A stretch of 38,059 nucleotides of DNA from Bacteroides sp. (lineage in GTDB: Bacteria > Bacteroidota > Bacteroidia > Bacteroidales > Muribaculaceae), in contig JAAVCC010000003.1 of assembly GCA_014802535.1 (NCBI GenBank), positions 568,600 through 606,658 of the forward strand, in the 5' to 3' direction. The first letter of the stretch is position 1, and each line of letters begins with the position of its first letter. Positions 1 to 8,238 of this stretch are shown in pieces. The translations under genes and the position numbers were made by a program. The notes under the pieces are model-generated. The model worked only from the letters and a program-made list of their open reading frames with translations. It searched no databases and was not told where the DNA came from.

Positions 1-1029
1 ATGTTGGTGATTTCTCCGTTTCTATGCAACAGCGATAAATTCTCGTTTTTCTTTTCGTTGATGCAAGTACCTGAGAGTCAGCGTTCGTTCATGCTTTCTC
101 AGTTCAAGTCATATAATGTTAATTTGGAAGAGCTACGTTCGGCAGCCCTGAACGATATGGCTGTTGACCGTCGAAATGCGGTGAATAAATATGTTCAGGA
201 TCTCTATCGATTTTTTAATCTGTATAGTCGTCATAAAGAGTTTGATAATCCTTTCAAGATGAGATTCAATATATTCAAAGTTGAACCTTTGAAAGGCTGG
301 ATTGAGACGATGGATAATGCTCAGATGATAGCTGAATTTTATTTTAAGCATAAATATTACGGCGAGGCACTTGAGATGTTCCGTTCGATTGAAAAAACGA
401 TGCCGCCGTCGGCCGAGTTGTATCAAAAAATCGGCTTTTGTTTGCAGAAAGGTGGAGAGATCGAGGCGGCTCTTGAGTATTATCGTCGGTCAGAATTGAT
501 AGATTCGCGTAGTGTGTGGACTCTAAAACGGATTGGCGGATGTCTCATGATTCTCGGTCAGTTTAGAGAGGCGGCAGAGTGTTTTGAACGTATTGAGTCG
601 CTTCAGCCTGATAGTAAAAACGTGATATTGAATCTGGTAAACTGTTATATAGAGATTCGAGAGTATGACAAAGCACTGCCGTTATTGCATAAGTTGCTCT
701 ATTTTGAGCCCGATGATGTAAAGGCGTTGAGAATGTTGGCATGGGTTCAGTTGGCAACAGGCGATTATAAGAGTGCGACAACAAATTATAAACGTCTTGT
801 CACCGAGTTTACGGCTACGCCAACCGATTATGTTCGTATGGGACATATCGCATATATGAAAGGCGATGTGACCGAGGCTATAAAAAATTATCGTCTGGCG
901 TTGACTGCGGGTGAGGATGTGAAACCGGCTGAAGTGACTCGACGCATTGAAAATGAGACTGATATACTTGAACATGGAGGAGCCGATATCGCATTACTGC
1001 CTTTTGTGATAGAGGCGGTCGAGCGATAG
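1..1029 (+). CDS. TPR-repeat protein, C-terminal part
   Basis: The reading frame is open from the first base of the window, so the true start is probably upstream and this is the C-terminal part of a larger protein. From about residue 105 to 300 it is built of 34-residue tetratricopeptide-like helical pairs (for example Y..A...F..I....P and EYDKALPLLHKLLYFEPDD, followed by GDYKSA), which usually form a protein-binding solenoid. The first 100 residues contain no recognisable domain. No catalytic motif is visible. The gene ends in front of a strong hairpin at 1052-1089, so it is probably the last gene of its transcript. The partner and function are unknown. Confidence 0.8.
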   Translation: MLVISPFLCNSDKFSFFFSLMQVPESQRSFMLSQFKSYNVNLEELRSAALNDMAVDRRNAVNKYVQDLYRFFNLYSRHKEFDNPFKMRFNIFKVEPLKGWIETMDNAQMIAEFYFKHKYYGEALEMFRSIEKTMPPSAELYQKIGFCLQKGGEIEAALEYYRRSELIDSRSVWTLKRIGGCLMILGQFREAAECFERIESLQPDSKNVILNLVNCYIEIREYDKALPLLHKLLYFEPDDVKALRMLAWVQLATGDYKSATTNYKRLVTEFTATPTDYVRMGHIAYMKGDVTEAIKNYRLALTAGEDVKPAEVTRRIENETDILEHGGADIALLPFVIEAVER

Positions 1030-1051
1030 TTCTTATCTTATTAAGATAAAC

Positions 1052-1089
1052 CGTCCCGTTCAATAGTTTTTTTGCTGTTGGACGGGACG
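1052..1089 (+). terminator. terminator-like hairpin after the TPR gene
   Basis: A 15-bp stem (1052-1066 with 1075-1089, two G-U pairs) closes an 8-nt T-rich loop, 22 bases after the TPR stop codon. The 3' flank is only weakly T-rich. A smaller near-palindrome (TTATCTTATTAAGATAA) sits just before it. It separates the TPR gene from the tandem promoters of the next gene. Confidence 0.6.
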
Positions 1090-1176
1090 ATTTGTTAATA
1101 TCTATAAGAAATATATCGTTTAAATCGTTAAAAACATAAAAAAAGAGGGTGTAAAGGGGTAAATAATCTATAACAA

Positions 1177-1208
1177 GTTGTCAAATCTGAAAGTATAACG
1201 TAACTTTG
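1177..1208 (+). promoter_or_regulatory. Bacteroidota-type promoter, distal
   Basis: GTTG at 1177-1180, a 20-nt spacer and TAACTTTG at 1201-1208 match the Bacteroidota consensus TTTG/TAnnTTTG. This is the distal of two candidate promoters before the DUF6242 gene at 1304. It would give a 5' leader of roughly 90 nt. Confidence 0.55.
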
Positions 1209-1274
1209 CGTGATATTTATAAAAGAAGTCTATAATTTTAGCATTTTAAATGCGATGAATTGCTAATATTGTAG

Positions 1275-1282
1275 TAACTTTG
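1275..1282 (+). promoter_or_regulatory. TAnnTTTG -7 element, proximal
   Basis: TAACTTTG lies 22 bases before the ATG at 1304, with no clear -33 TTTG upstream. The TTG codon at 1280 that would lengthen the downstream reading frame lies inside this element. That is one reason for placing the start at 1304. Confidence 0.5.
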
Positions 1283-1303
1283 CATTTTGATAATAAAAAC
1301 TTT

Positions 1304-2830
1304 ATGCTTAAAAAAGTCGCTATATTTTTAATTTCAGGTATTGTCATGGCAGGAATGATGTCGTGTAATCACGAGTCAAGTACAATAACGATACCTGAAG
1401 CGTCGTCAGAAGTTCTTGTAACCGCATTTTCGTTGAAAGCGAACGATTCGATATTGACATCGCTCGACTCGGTTTACTTTTCGATTGACTTGAACAATGC
1501 CCGTATTTATAATGCCGACTCGCTTCCTAAAGGAACTGATATTTCTCATTTGGGCGTGAATATTTCTGTCGGATATGTTTCAAAAACTCAGTTGTTGTAT
1601 AAGACTGTTCATAATAATGATACAGTGATTGATTATGACTCTGAATCAAATAACGACACAATAAATTTTGCCAATGGTCCGGTTATTTTGCGCCTTGTAG
1701 CGATGAACGGACTTGACAAACGTGATTATTCAATTCAAGTCAATGTTCACACTGTTGTTTCAGACTCTTTGATGTGGCAGCCGAATTCTCGTCGGGATTT
1801 GCCGACTACATTGGAAGCACCACAGGTTCAAAAGACGGTTAAGACAACATCAAAATTTGTTTGCATGACATCGCAGGATGGCAAAATTGTCGTGGCAACA
1901 GCCGAAGCGCCTTACGGCGAATGGTCAATGCAAGAGGTTAGCTTGTCGTTTAATCCTGATGTTGACGAGTTGGCTGCTATGGGTGAAAACATCTATATAT
2001 TGTCTGATGTCGGCAATCTTTATGAGTCAACAGACTATGGTATGACTTGGACAGATTGTTCAACTGTTTGGCATCATATACTCGGTGCGTATGAAGAGAC
2101 ACTTCTCGGTGTAGCAACCGACGGTGCTATATATAATAATGTGACATATCCCGAAACAACCTCAACTCAAATTGCCAATCGTTTCCCCGTAAAAGGAAAC
2201 AGCCAGTTTGTTATCTATACCTCAGATTGGACAACCCAACCTCAGGCAATTATGATTGGTGGACAAGATGCTTCGGGTAATAAATTATATGACACGTGGG
2301 CATACGACGGTAATCGTTGGGTGAACTTGACCATCACTCATCCGATTGCTGCTGACGGTATGATTTTGTTGCCGTTCTATACTTGTAAGACGTCATCGAC
2401 AAATTGGAAAGTGACTAAAGAGTCGGTTCTGCTTGCTATGGGCGGTCAAATGTCAAACGGAAAAAATAACAATACCGTTTATGTTTCGCGAGACCTCGGA
2501 TTTAATTGGCATGAGGCTGACGAACTTATGCAGTTGCCTGATTTTATTACGCCTTTTAATGCTGCTCAGGCATTCGTTGAAGACGTGACATATGGCGATA
2601 CAGAGACAGCTTCGCGTTCATCAATGGAATGGACTTCGTTACCTCAGCGAACAATTCCCCGTTGGTGGGTTGACCCGTTGGCGGCAGTAAACTCGCGCGC
2701 TGTTGCTCCAATTACAAGCTGGGACGTACCATTCATATTTGTCTTTGGCGGATATGACAACAATGGTGTTATTATTAACTCGATTTGGAGTTCGACTATT
2801 ACAACATTGATGTTCAAGCCGATACAATAA
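1304..2830 (+). CDS. DUF6242-type lipoprotein with Asp-box motifs
   Basis: A 508-residue exported lipoprotein. From the ATG at 1304 the N-terminus is MLKKVAIFLISGIVMAGMMSC, a lysine-rich n-region, hydrophobic core and lipobox with Cys21. A TTG start at 1280 would place eight residues before this signal and falls inside a promoter element, so I reject it. Residues about 25-150 look like a beta-rich sandwich. The C-terminal two thirds carries two Asp-box-like motifs, STDYGMTW and SRDLGFNW, as in BNR/sialidase-type propellers, so a beta-propeller is likely. I recognise it as the DUF6242 family, which in Bacteroidales lies next to DUF6089 and uppS. No catalytic residues can be assigned and its function is unknown. 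It is probably surface or periplasmic and bound to the outer membrane. Confidence 0.8.
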   Translation: MLKKVAIFLISGIVMAGMMSCNHESSTITIPEASSEVLVTAFSLKANDSILTSLDSVYFSIDLNNARIYNADSLPKGTDISHLGVNISVGYVSKTQLLYKTVHNNDTVIDYDSESNNDTINFANGPVILRLVAMNGLDKRDYSIQVNVHTVVSDSLMWQPNSRRDLPTTLEAPQVQKTVKTTSKFVCMTSQDGKIVVATAEAPYGEWSMQEVSLSFNPDVDELAAMGENIYILSDVGNLYESTDYGMTWTDCSTVWHHILGAYEETLLGVATDGAIYNNVTYPETTSTQIANRFPVKGNSQFVIYTSDWTTQPQAIMIGGQDASGNKLYDTWAYDGNRWVNLTITHPIAADGMILLPFYTCKTSSTNWKVTKESVLLAMGGQMSNGKNNNTVYVSRDLGFNWHEADELMQLPDFITPFNAAQAFVEDVTYGDTETASRSSMEWTSLPQRTIPRWWVDPLAAVNSRAVAPITSWDVPFIFVFGGYDNNGVIINSIWSSTITTLMFKPIQ

Positions 2831-2843
2831 CGTTGAAGATTTA

Positions 2844-3533
2844 ATGACAACCAATCATCTGACCTGTATAATGATAATGACAATGACCTCATTTTCGGCT
2901 CTGACGGCTCGGGGACAAAGCGATAGCTATCGTTTTGACCTTGGTGCGAAATGTGGTATGTCGGGATATTCGGGTGATTTGTGTTCAAACTTCTTTCAAC
3001 ATCCGGGTTTGAGTATCGGGGTAAAAGGAGACTATCTGTTTAACTCACGATATTCAGTCAGCGCAAATGTGACGGTTTCAACTTTATCCGGGAAATTGGC
3101 AGGTGGAGATTATATGCCACAAACAGCACCTCGGCAATTTAAATCGACGGTGTTTGGTGTTGACGGCAGATTTAATTTCAACTTCATGTCATACGGGAAA
3201 TCGGATGTCGCATATCGAAAACTGTCTAACTGGACTCCTTATCTTACAGTCGGAGTAGGTGTGATAGCGTCTCATTCGGCGTCGGCTACTTCTGTTTCAC
3301 CGACAATACCGATAGGTGTTGGTGTGAAATATCGTGTTGCCGAACGATTGAATTTATCGGCTGAATTTGTAATTGCCAAAACATTTACCGACCGTTTGGA
3401 TAATGTAGATCTAGACGATCCGATGACCATTGACAGCGCGTTTGCAAAGAATACTGATTGGATGTCTGGTTTGACTATTGCTCTGTCATATGAGATTGGC
3501 GCCCGATGTGAAACCTGTCACCATATTGATTAA
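2844..3533 (+). CDS. DUF6089-type outer-membrane beta-barrel protein
   Basis: A 229-residue protein with an N-terminal signal peptide (hydrophobic, rich in Met/Thr/Ile, cleavage probably after LTARG-Q). The rest is alternating aromatic/polar beta-strands with Gly-rich turns, such as GAKCGMSGYSGDL and LTVGVGVIASHS, typical of a small outer-membrane barrel. The position between a DUF6242 lipoprotein and uppS, 13 bases after the former and 3 before the latter, matches the DUF6089 family. Met10 or Met12 could serve as alternative starts and would still leave a signal peptide. The C-terminus ends in a Cys-containing tail (CETCHHID) rather than the aromatic residue usual for BamA substrates. The function is unknown. 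Confidence 0.75.
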   Translation: MTTNHLTCIMIMTMTSFSALTARGQSDSYRFDLGAKCGMSGYSGDLCSNFFQHPGLSIGVKGDYLFNSRYSVSANVTVSTLSGKLAGGDYMPQTAPRQFKSTVFGVDGRFNFNFMSYGKSDVAYRKLSNWTPYLTVGVGVIASHSASATSVSPTIPIGVGVKYRVAERLNLSAEFVIAKTFTDRLDNVDLDDPMTIDSAFAKNTDWMSGLTIALSYEIGARCETCHHID

Positions 3534-3536
3534 AAA

Positions 3537-4280
3537 ATGAATAATATAACGACCAACATAAAGACAAACCCGATGCCCGCCCATGTAGCAATAATCATGG
3601 ACGGAAACGGACGTTGGGCAAGAGCAAAGAATCTTGACCGCTCCGAGGGTCATGTTAAAGGGGTCGATACTGTAAGAATTATTACTGAAGAGGCATCGCG
3701 TCTCGGAGTAAAATATCTTACATTATATACATTCTCAACTGAAAACTGGAACCGTCCGACCGAAGAGGTCAATATGTTGATGCACTTGATTGTTACGGCA
3801 ATCGAGCGCGAAACGCCTGACCTTATTCGTAACAATGTCAAACTGACGATGATCGGCGACAAGGAAACTATTCCGGCTTATTCGCTCGAACGTCTTGAGC
3901 AGTGTATGGCTGACACGGCCCATTGCACGGGCTTGACATTGTGCCTTGCAATCAGTTATTCGTCGCATTGGGAAATTACTTGTGCGGCACGATGTTTGGC
4001 TGCAATGGCAGCGGCCGGACAAATAGATGCTGCCTCAATTTCAGATAAGGATATATCAGACAATTTGGCAACGGCAGGAATGCCTGACCCGGAGCTGATT
4101 ATCCGCACTGGAGGTGACTTGCGACTAAGTAATTTTTTACTTTGGCAAGCTGCATACTCCGAAATATATGTTACCGAAACTTACTGGCCCGATTTTTCTG
4201 CAAAAGAATTTGAAGGCGCAATAAACCAATACATGACTCGCGAGCGTCGATTCGGGCTTACGAGCGATCAACTTAAATAA
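3537..4280 (+). CDS. uppS: Isoprenyl transferase (undecaprenyl diphosphate synthase)
   Basis: Cis-prenyltransferase that adds isopentenyl units to farnesyl diphosphate to make C55 undecaprenyl diphosphate, the lipid carrier for peptidoglycan, O-antigen and capsule precursors. It is a cytoplasmic enzyme acting at the inner membrane. All family signatures are present: MDGNGRWA at residues 21-28 with catalytic Asp22, TLYTFSTENW with the following RP, and the C-terminal RTGGDLRLSNFLLWQ block plus AYSEIY, which bind pyrophosphate and form the dimer contact. The length of 247 residues is normal. It starts 3 bases after the DUF6089 stop, and its stop is immediately followed by the bamA ATG, so translation is probably coupled. 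Confidence 0.96.
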   Translation: MNNITTNIKTNPMPAHVAIIMDGNGRWARAKNLDRSEGHVKGVDTVRIITEEASRLGVKYLTLYTFSTENWNRPTEEVNMLMHLIVTAIERETPDLIRNNVKLTMIGDKETIPAYSLERLEQCMADTAHCTGLTLCLAISYSSHWEITCAARCLAAMAAAGQIDAASISDKDISDNLATAGMPDPELIIRTGGDLRLSNFLLWQAAYSEIYVTETYWPDFSAKEFEGAINQYMTRERRFGLTSDQLK

Positions 4281-6938
4281 ATGACTTCAATCCACCCTAA
4301 GCAAATCAAAATGCGATATAAGCTTACATTAATCACGTTGATAGCCTCTCTCTTCTTTGCTGCTTCAGCACAAGAACGTCTTGACACAATCTATACACCC
4401 AATGTGCATTTTACCGGTCTGCCTCGAACCTACGAGATAGCCGATATCAAAGTGACGGGTGCTCCCAATTATGACGATGTTGTCATTCTCGGTTATTCGG
4501 GTTTGAAACCCGGTCAACGCATCGAAATACCGGGACAGGATATCACTACGGCTGTTAAACGTCTTATGCGTCAAGGTCTGTTTGCTCAGGCTCGTGTCAA
4601 AGTTTTGAAAACTTTTGGTGACCGTGCGTGGCTCGAACTTGAATTGCGTACCAATCCTCGCATCTCTGAAATTAATTATATCGGAATGAAGAAGAGCGAG
4701 CGAGACGATATTCAGGAACGACTCCAATTGATGAAGGGCAATCAGATTACGCGAAACGTGATGGATAGAGCAAAAGTAATTATTGAAAAATATTATTCGT
4801 CAAAAGGTTTTGGTAATGCCGAGGTTGATATTAATTTGAAAGATGACCCCGCAAATAAAAATGAGGTTATCGTTAATATTTCGGTTAATAAACATGATAA
4901 AGTCAAAGTTCATAAGATTTATATCGAAGGTAATGAGGTCTTGACCGACAAAGCTATTAAGAGTGCAATGAAGAAGACCAACGAAAACGGAAATCTTCTT
5001 AATTTGTTCAAACAGAAAAAGTTTGTTGAGGCTGATTATGAAAATGACCTTAATAATATTATAGAAAAATATAACGAAAAAGGTTATCGTGATGCAAAAA
5101 TCCTGAGCGATTCGGTTGCCAATTACGATGGCAAAACTGTAGATATTTTCCTCAATGTTGAAGAGGGTAAAAAGTATTATATCAGCGACATTGATTGGGT
5201 TGGTAATACGGTTTACACTACTGAGTTCCTTAATGATGTGCTCGGAATAAAACCCGGAGAGGTTTACAACCAGAAACTTTTGAATAAACGTACAACCGAA
5301 GATGATGATGCGGTTGCCAATCTCTATATGGACAACGGTTACTTGTTCTATCAACTTGTGCCGGTGGAAAAGAATGTAAGAGGTGATTCAATTGATCTTG
5401 AAATGAAGATGTTTGAAGGTCCTCAGGCAAAAATCAATCGTGTTATTATCAACGGTAACGACCGCTTGTATGAGAAGGTTATCCGTCGTGAGTTGCGTGT
5501 GCGTCCCGGTGAGTTGTTCTCAAAACGTGACCTTATCCGTTCGGCACGTGAAATTGCCCAGACCGGTCACTTCGACCCCGAGAATATGGATATTCAACCT
5601 CAGCCAAACGAGGAGAACGGAACGGTTGATATCTTGTTTAACTTGGCATCAAAAGCAAACGACCAGATTGAATTCTCGTTGGGATGGGGACAAACCGGTA
5701 TTATAGGTAAGCTCTCACTCAAATTTACCAACTTCTCAATCAAAAATATGCTTTATCCGTCAACCTATAAGGGCGTGATACCTCAGGGTGAGGGTCAGAC
5801 ATTCACAATTTCTGCCCAGACCAATGCCCGCTACTATCAGGCTTATCAGGTTTCATTCCTTGATCCGTGGTTTGGCGGTCGACGACCCAACTCGCTTCAG
5901 GTATCGGCTTACTATAGCCGTCAAACCGGTGTGAATAACTCGTTCTATAATTCACAATGGTCTAATCCATATATGTATAGCGGATATGGATACGGATATG
6001 GATATGGTTATGGGTCGAATTACAGCGACTATTATCAGAGTTCTTACGAAAATTCATACGACCCGGGCAAATTTATCCAGATGGCAGGTGTGACTGTCGG
6101 ATTTGGTAAACGTCTCAGCTGGCCCGATGACTATTTTACATTCACAGCCGAGCTGTCATATAACTGGTATTACCTTAAAAACTGGGAATATCTGTTTGAT
6201 ATGAATAACGGACAGTCAAATGCATTGGTACTTGGTTTGACTCTTGCCCGCAACTCAATCGACAACCCGCTTTACACTCGTAGCGGTTCTCAGTTCTCGG
6301 TTAACCTGTCATTAACTCCTCCGTCGTCGCTATTCTCGCCCGGACGCAATTGGGAACAGCTTTCAAAAACGCAGACAAATGCAGCTAAACAAGAGCTTTA
6401 TCGATGGGTTGAATATTGGAAGTTAAGATTTAAATCGCGTACATATACTCCGCTTACCGATGTTGACGGCAAATGGACACTCGTGCTCATGACCCGTGCT
6501 GATTTTGGTTTGCTCGGCAGTTATAACAAGTGGTTGCGTTCTCCGTTTGAAACCTTCTATGTCGGTGGTGACGGTATGACCGGTAGCTATACCTATGCAA
6601 CAGAAACTATTGCTTTGCGTGGTTATGACAACGGTCAGTTTACTCCATGGGGCCGCGAGGGTTATGCTTATAGCCGTGTCGGATTGGAACTTCACTTCCC
6701 GTTCATGCTCCAGCCAACAACAACAATCTATGGATTGGCTTTTGTTGAAGCCGGTAATGCATGGACATCGGTTAAAGAATTTGCACCGTTTAACCTTAAA
6801 CGTAGTGCCGGTGCAGGTGTCCGCATCTATCTACCGATGGTCGGTATGATGGGTATTGACTGGGCATACGGATTTGACCGTGTCTATGGTGAAAAAGGCG
6901 GTAGCCACTTCCACTTTATTCTCGGTCAGGAATTCTAA
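4281..6938 (+). CDS. bamA: BamA outer-membrane protein assembly factor
   Basis: Omp85-family core of the BAM machine, which folds and inserts beta-barrel proteins into the outer membrane. At 885 residues it is longer than E. coli BamA (about 810). A signal peptide is clearest from Met11 at 4311 (MRYKLTLITLIASLFFAASA), so the true start may be 4311 rather than 4281. About five POTRA domains span residues 45-470, with typical GN..Y....I and G.....D......Y...GY patterns. A 16-strand barrel follows, ending in HFHFILGQEF with a terminal Phe. An unusual Tyr/Gly/Ser-rich insert lies at about residues 562-595, probably in a surface loop. It directly follows uppS and precedes the ompH genes, the conserved Bacteroidales order. 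Confidence 0.95.
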   Translation: MTSIHPKQIKMRYKLTLITLIASLFFAASAQERLDTIYTPNVHFTGLPRTYEIADIKVTGAPNYDDVVILGYSGLKPGQRIEIPGQDITTAVKRLMRQGLFAQARVKVLKTFGDRAWLELELRTNPRISEINYIGMKKSERDDIQERLQLMKGNQITRNVMDRAKVIIEKYYSSKGFGNAEVDINLKDDPANKNEVIVNISVNKHDKVKVHKIYIEGNEVLTDKAIKSAMKKTNENGNLLNLFKQKKFVEADYENDLNNIIEKYNEKGYRDAKILSDSVANYDGKTVDIFLNVEEGKKYYISDIDWVGNTVYTTEFLNDVLGIKPGEVYNQKLLNKRTTEDDDAVANLYMDNGYLFYQLVPVEKNVRGDSIDLEMKMFEGPQAKINRVIINGNDRLYEKVIRRELRVRPGELFSKRDLIRSAREIAQTGHFDPENMDIQPQPNEENGTVDILFNLASKANDQIEFSLGWGQTGIIGKLSLKFTNFSIKNMLYPSTYKGVIPQGEGQTFTISAQTNARYYQAYQVSFLDPWFGGRRPNSLQVSAYYSRQTGVNNSFYNSQWSNPYMYSGYGYGYGYGYGSNYSDYYQSSYENSYDPGKFIQMAGVTVGFGKRLSWPDDYFTFTAELSYNWYYLKNWEYLFDMNNGQSNALVLGLTLARNSIDNPLYTRSGSQFSVNLSLTPPSSLFSPGRNWEQLSKTQTNAAKQELYRWVEYWKLRFKSRTYTPLTDVDGKWTLVLMTRADFGLLGSYNKWLRSPFETFYVGGDGMTGSYTYATETIALRGYDNGQFTPWGREGYAYSRVGLELHFPFMLQPTTTIYGLAFVEAGNAWTSVKEFAPFNLKRSAGAGVRIYLPMVGMMGIDWAYGFDRVYGEKGGSHFHFILGQEF
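5965..6062 (+). repeat. Tyr-Gly repeat segment inside bamA
   Basis: A run of GGATAT-type hexamers encodes (Tyr-Gly) about five times, followed by a Ser/Tyr/Asn-rich stretch (SNYSDYYQSSYENSYD). The repeat is in frame, so gain or loss of a 6-bp unit would keep the barrel intact. Confidence 0.8.
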
Positions 6939-7039
6939 TGATAAAATTATGGTGTAACGATTATAATCATGCGATATTAAACTTTTTGGTTTAAACGATG
7001 TCTATATAATATACACCAAAATTTAAAAGATATAGAATT

Positions 7040-7549
7040 ATGAAAAAGGTATTAATATCCCTGCTGATGTTTGCAGGATGTATAGTGGCTTCATACGGTC
7101 AGAAATTTGCGCTGGTTGATATGGAATATATCATGAAAAATTTGGGAACATATGAAGTCGCACAAAATCAGTTGGAGCAACTGTCACAAGCACGCCAGAA
7201 GGAGGTCGAGACAGTTCAAAAACAGGCTGAGGCAATATATAAACAATATCAGGCTGAACGTCCTTATCTGACAGCTGCCGACCAAAAACGATATGAAGAG
7301 GCTATTACAGCTAAAGAAAAAGAAGTCTCAGAATTACGTTATAAATATTTTGGACCGGAAGGCGAAATCTATAAAAAACGTCAGGCAATGATCGAGCCGA
7401 TCCAAACCCAGGTTTATGATGCTATTAAAGAAATAGCCGAGCTGAACGGATTTCAGGCAATATTTGATCGTGCCACATCGGCAAATATAATCTATGCCAC
7501 CCCACGCATTGATATATCAGATCAAGTTTTGGCAAAGATACTTAATTAG
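7040..7549 (+). CDS. OmpH/Skp family periplasmic chaperone, copy 1
   Basis: A 169-residue Skp-like holdase that would bind unfolded outer-membrane proteins in the periplasm. Signal peptide MKKVLISLLMFAGCIVASYG, then the short N-terminal strand FALVDMEYIM typical of the family. A long charged Gln/Glu/Lys-rich coiled coil at about residues 35-110 forms the tentacle, and a C-terminal strand-helix (NGFQAIFDRA...IIYATPRIDISD) closes the body domain. The length is normal for Skp. It lies 101 bases after bamA and is the first of three tandem copies that differ clearly in sequence, so the duplications are old. Confidence 0.9.
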   Translation: MKKVLISLLMFAGCIVASYGQKFALVDMEYIMKNLGTYEVAQNQLEQLSQARQKEVETVQKQAEAIYKQYQAERPYLTAADQKRYEEAITAKEKEVSELRYKYFGPEGEIYKKRQAMIEPIQTQVYDAIKEIAELNGFQAIFDRATSANIIYATPRIDISDQVLAKILN

Positions 7550-7569
7550 GATTTTTGAAATATTTTAAT

Positions 7570-7577
7570 TAACTTTG
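7570..7577 (+). promoter_or_regulatory. TAnnTTTG -7 element before ompH copy 2
   Basis: TAACTTTG in the 87-base gap between the first and second ompH genes, 59 bases before the ATG at 7637. No TTTG stands at the expected -33 distance, so it may be weak. It suggests copy 2 can be transcribed independently of bamA. Confidence 0.45.
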
Positions 7578-7636
7578 CGTAGTTAATTCAACAATATAGA
7601 AAATAAATAAAAACTATCTAAACAAATATCTAACTC

Positions 7637-8143
7637 ATGTTTAAGAAAATTTTAATTGCAGTGCTCGTTGCATTGCCTCTCTCAGTGGTAGCCCAGAATA
7701 TTAAGATTGGTGTTATCGATGTTATGTCAATCGTAAGAGAAGATCCTGCTACCGAAGCGGCTCAAAAACAGCTTCAGGATGCACAGTCAAAATATTCTGC
7801 TGACATTCAGAAACTACAGGAAGAAGCTCAAAAGGCTTTTGATGAATATAACAAACTCAAAGAGGATCCCCAAACTCCTCAAACTGTTATCAAACGTCAC
7901 GAAGACTCTCTTACTGAAATGCAACAGCGCATTCAGCAGCACGCTCAAACCTACGATCAGGATCTTCAGCAGCAACAGCAGCAGCTCATGGCTCCTATCT
8001 ATGAAAAAATTCAGAAAGCAGCTCAGACTGTTGGTCAGGAAAACGGTTTTACTATCATTGTTCCTACCGAAGCCGCAATCTATATGAGTGGCGACGTTGT
8101 TGACGTTAATCCTCTCGTTAAAGCTAAACTTGGCATTAAATAA
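7637..8143 (+). CDS. OmpH/Skp family periplasmic chaperone, copy 2
   Basis: A 168-residue Skp-like chaperone. Signal peptide MFKKILIAVLVALPLSVVAQ, then IKIGVIDVMSIV, a coiled-coil arm (about residues 38-118) that is very rich in Gln, and a C-terminal NGFTIIVPTEAAIYMSGDVV core strand. A Gln-rich patch (DQDLQQQQQQL) lies near residue 113. The gene has its own candidate -7 element at 7570 and is followed by a hairpin at 8168-8201, so it may be a separate transcription unit that keeps chaperone supply high. Role as for copy 1; any division of labour between the copies cannot be read from sequence. Confidence 0.9.
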   Translation: MFKKILIAVLVALPLSVVAQNIKIGVIDVMSIVREDPATEAAQKQLQDAQSKYSADIQKLQEEAQKAFDEYNKLKEDPQTPQTVIKRHEDSLTEMQQRIQQHAQTYDQDLQQQQQQLMAPIYEKIQKAAQTVGQENGFTIIVPTEAAIYMSGDVVDVNPLVKAKLGIK

Positions 8144-8167
8144 TATCGACAAGTAAAACATATTCAC

Positions 8168-8201
8168 AAAGGTCGCCCGACTTCACACTCCGGCGGCTTT
8201 T
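8168..8201 (+). terminator. hairpin after ompH copy 2
   Basis: A 10-bp stem, AAAGGTCGCC (8168-8177) with GGCGGCTTTT (8192-8201), including G-U pairs and a 14-nt loop. Its right arm ends in TTTT. It lies 24 bases after the stop of ompH copy 2 and 37 before the ATG of copy 3. It could terminate or attenuate transcription between them. Confidence 0.6.
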
Positions 8202-8238
8202 GTGTTTGAAAATTCAAACAAACTTTCATTTCCAAGAC

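Noticed and set aside
1280..1303. TTG start extending the DUF6242 gene upstream
   Set aside because: The codon lies within the TAACTTTG promoter element and would put residues before a normal lipoprotein signal.
4800..5354. Minus-strand 184-codon frame inside bamA
   Set aside because: Hydrophobic, low-complexity shadow of the POTRA coding sequence; bamA is unmistakable on the other strand.
6950..7018. Long-range inverted repeat TGGTGTA...TACACCA and a TTAAAC/GTTTAA hairpin before ompH copy 1
   Set aside because: Arms are only 6-7 bp in AT-rich DNA; too weak to claim a riboswitch or terminator.
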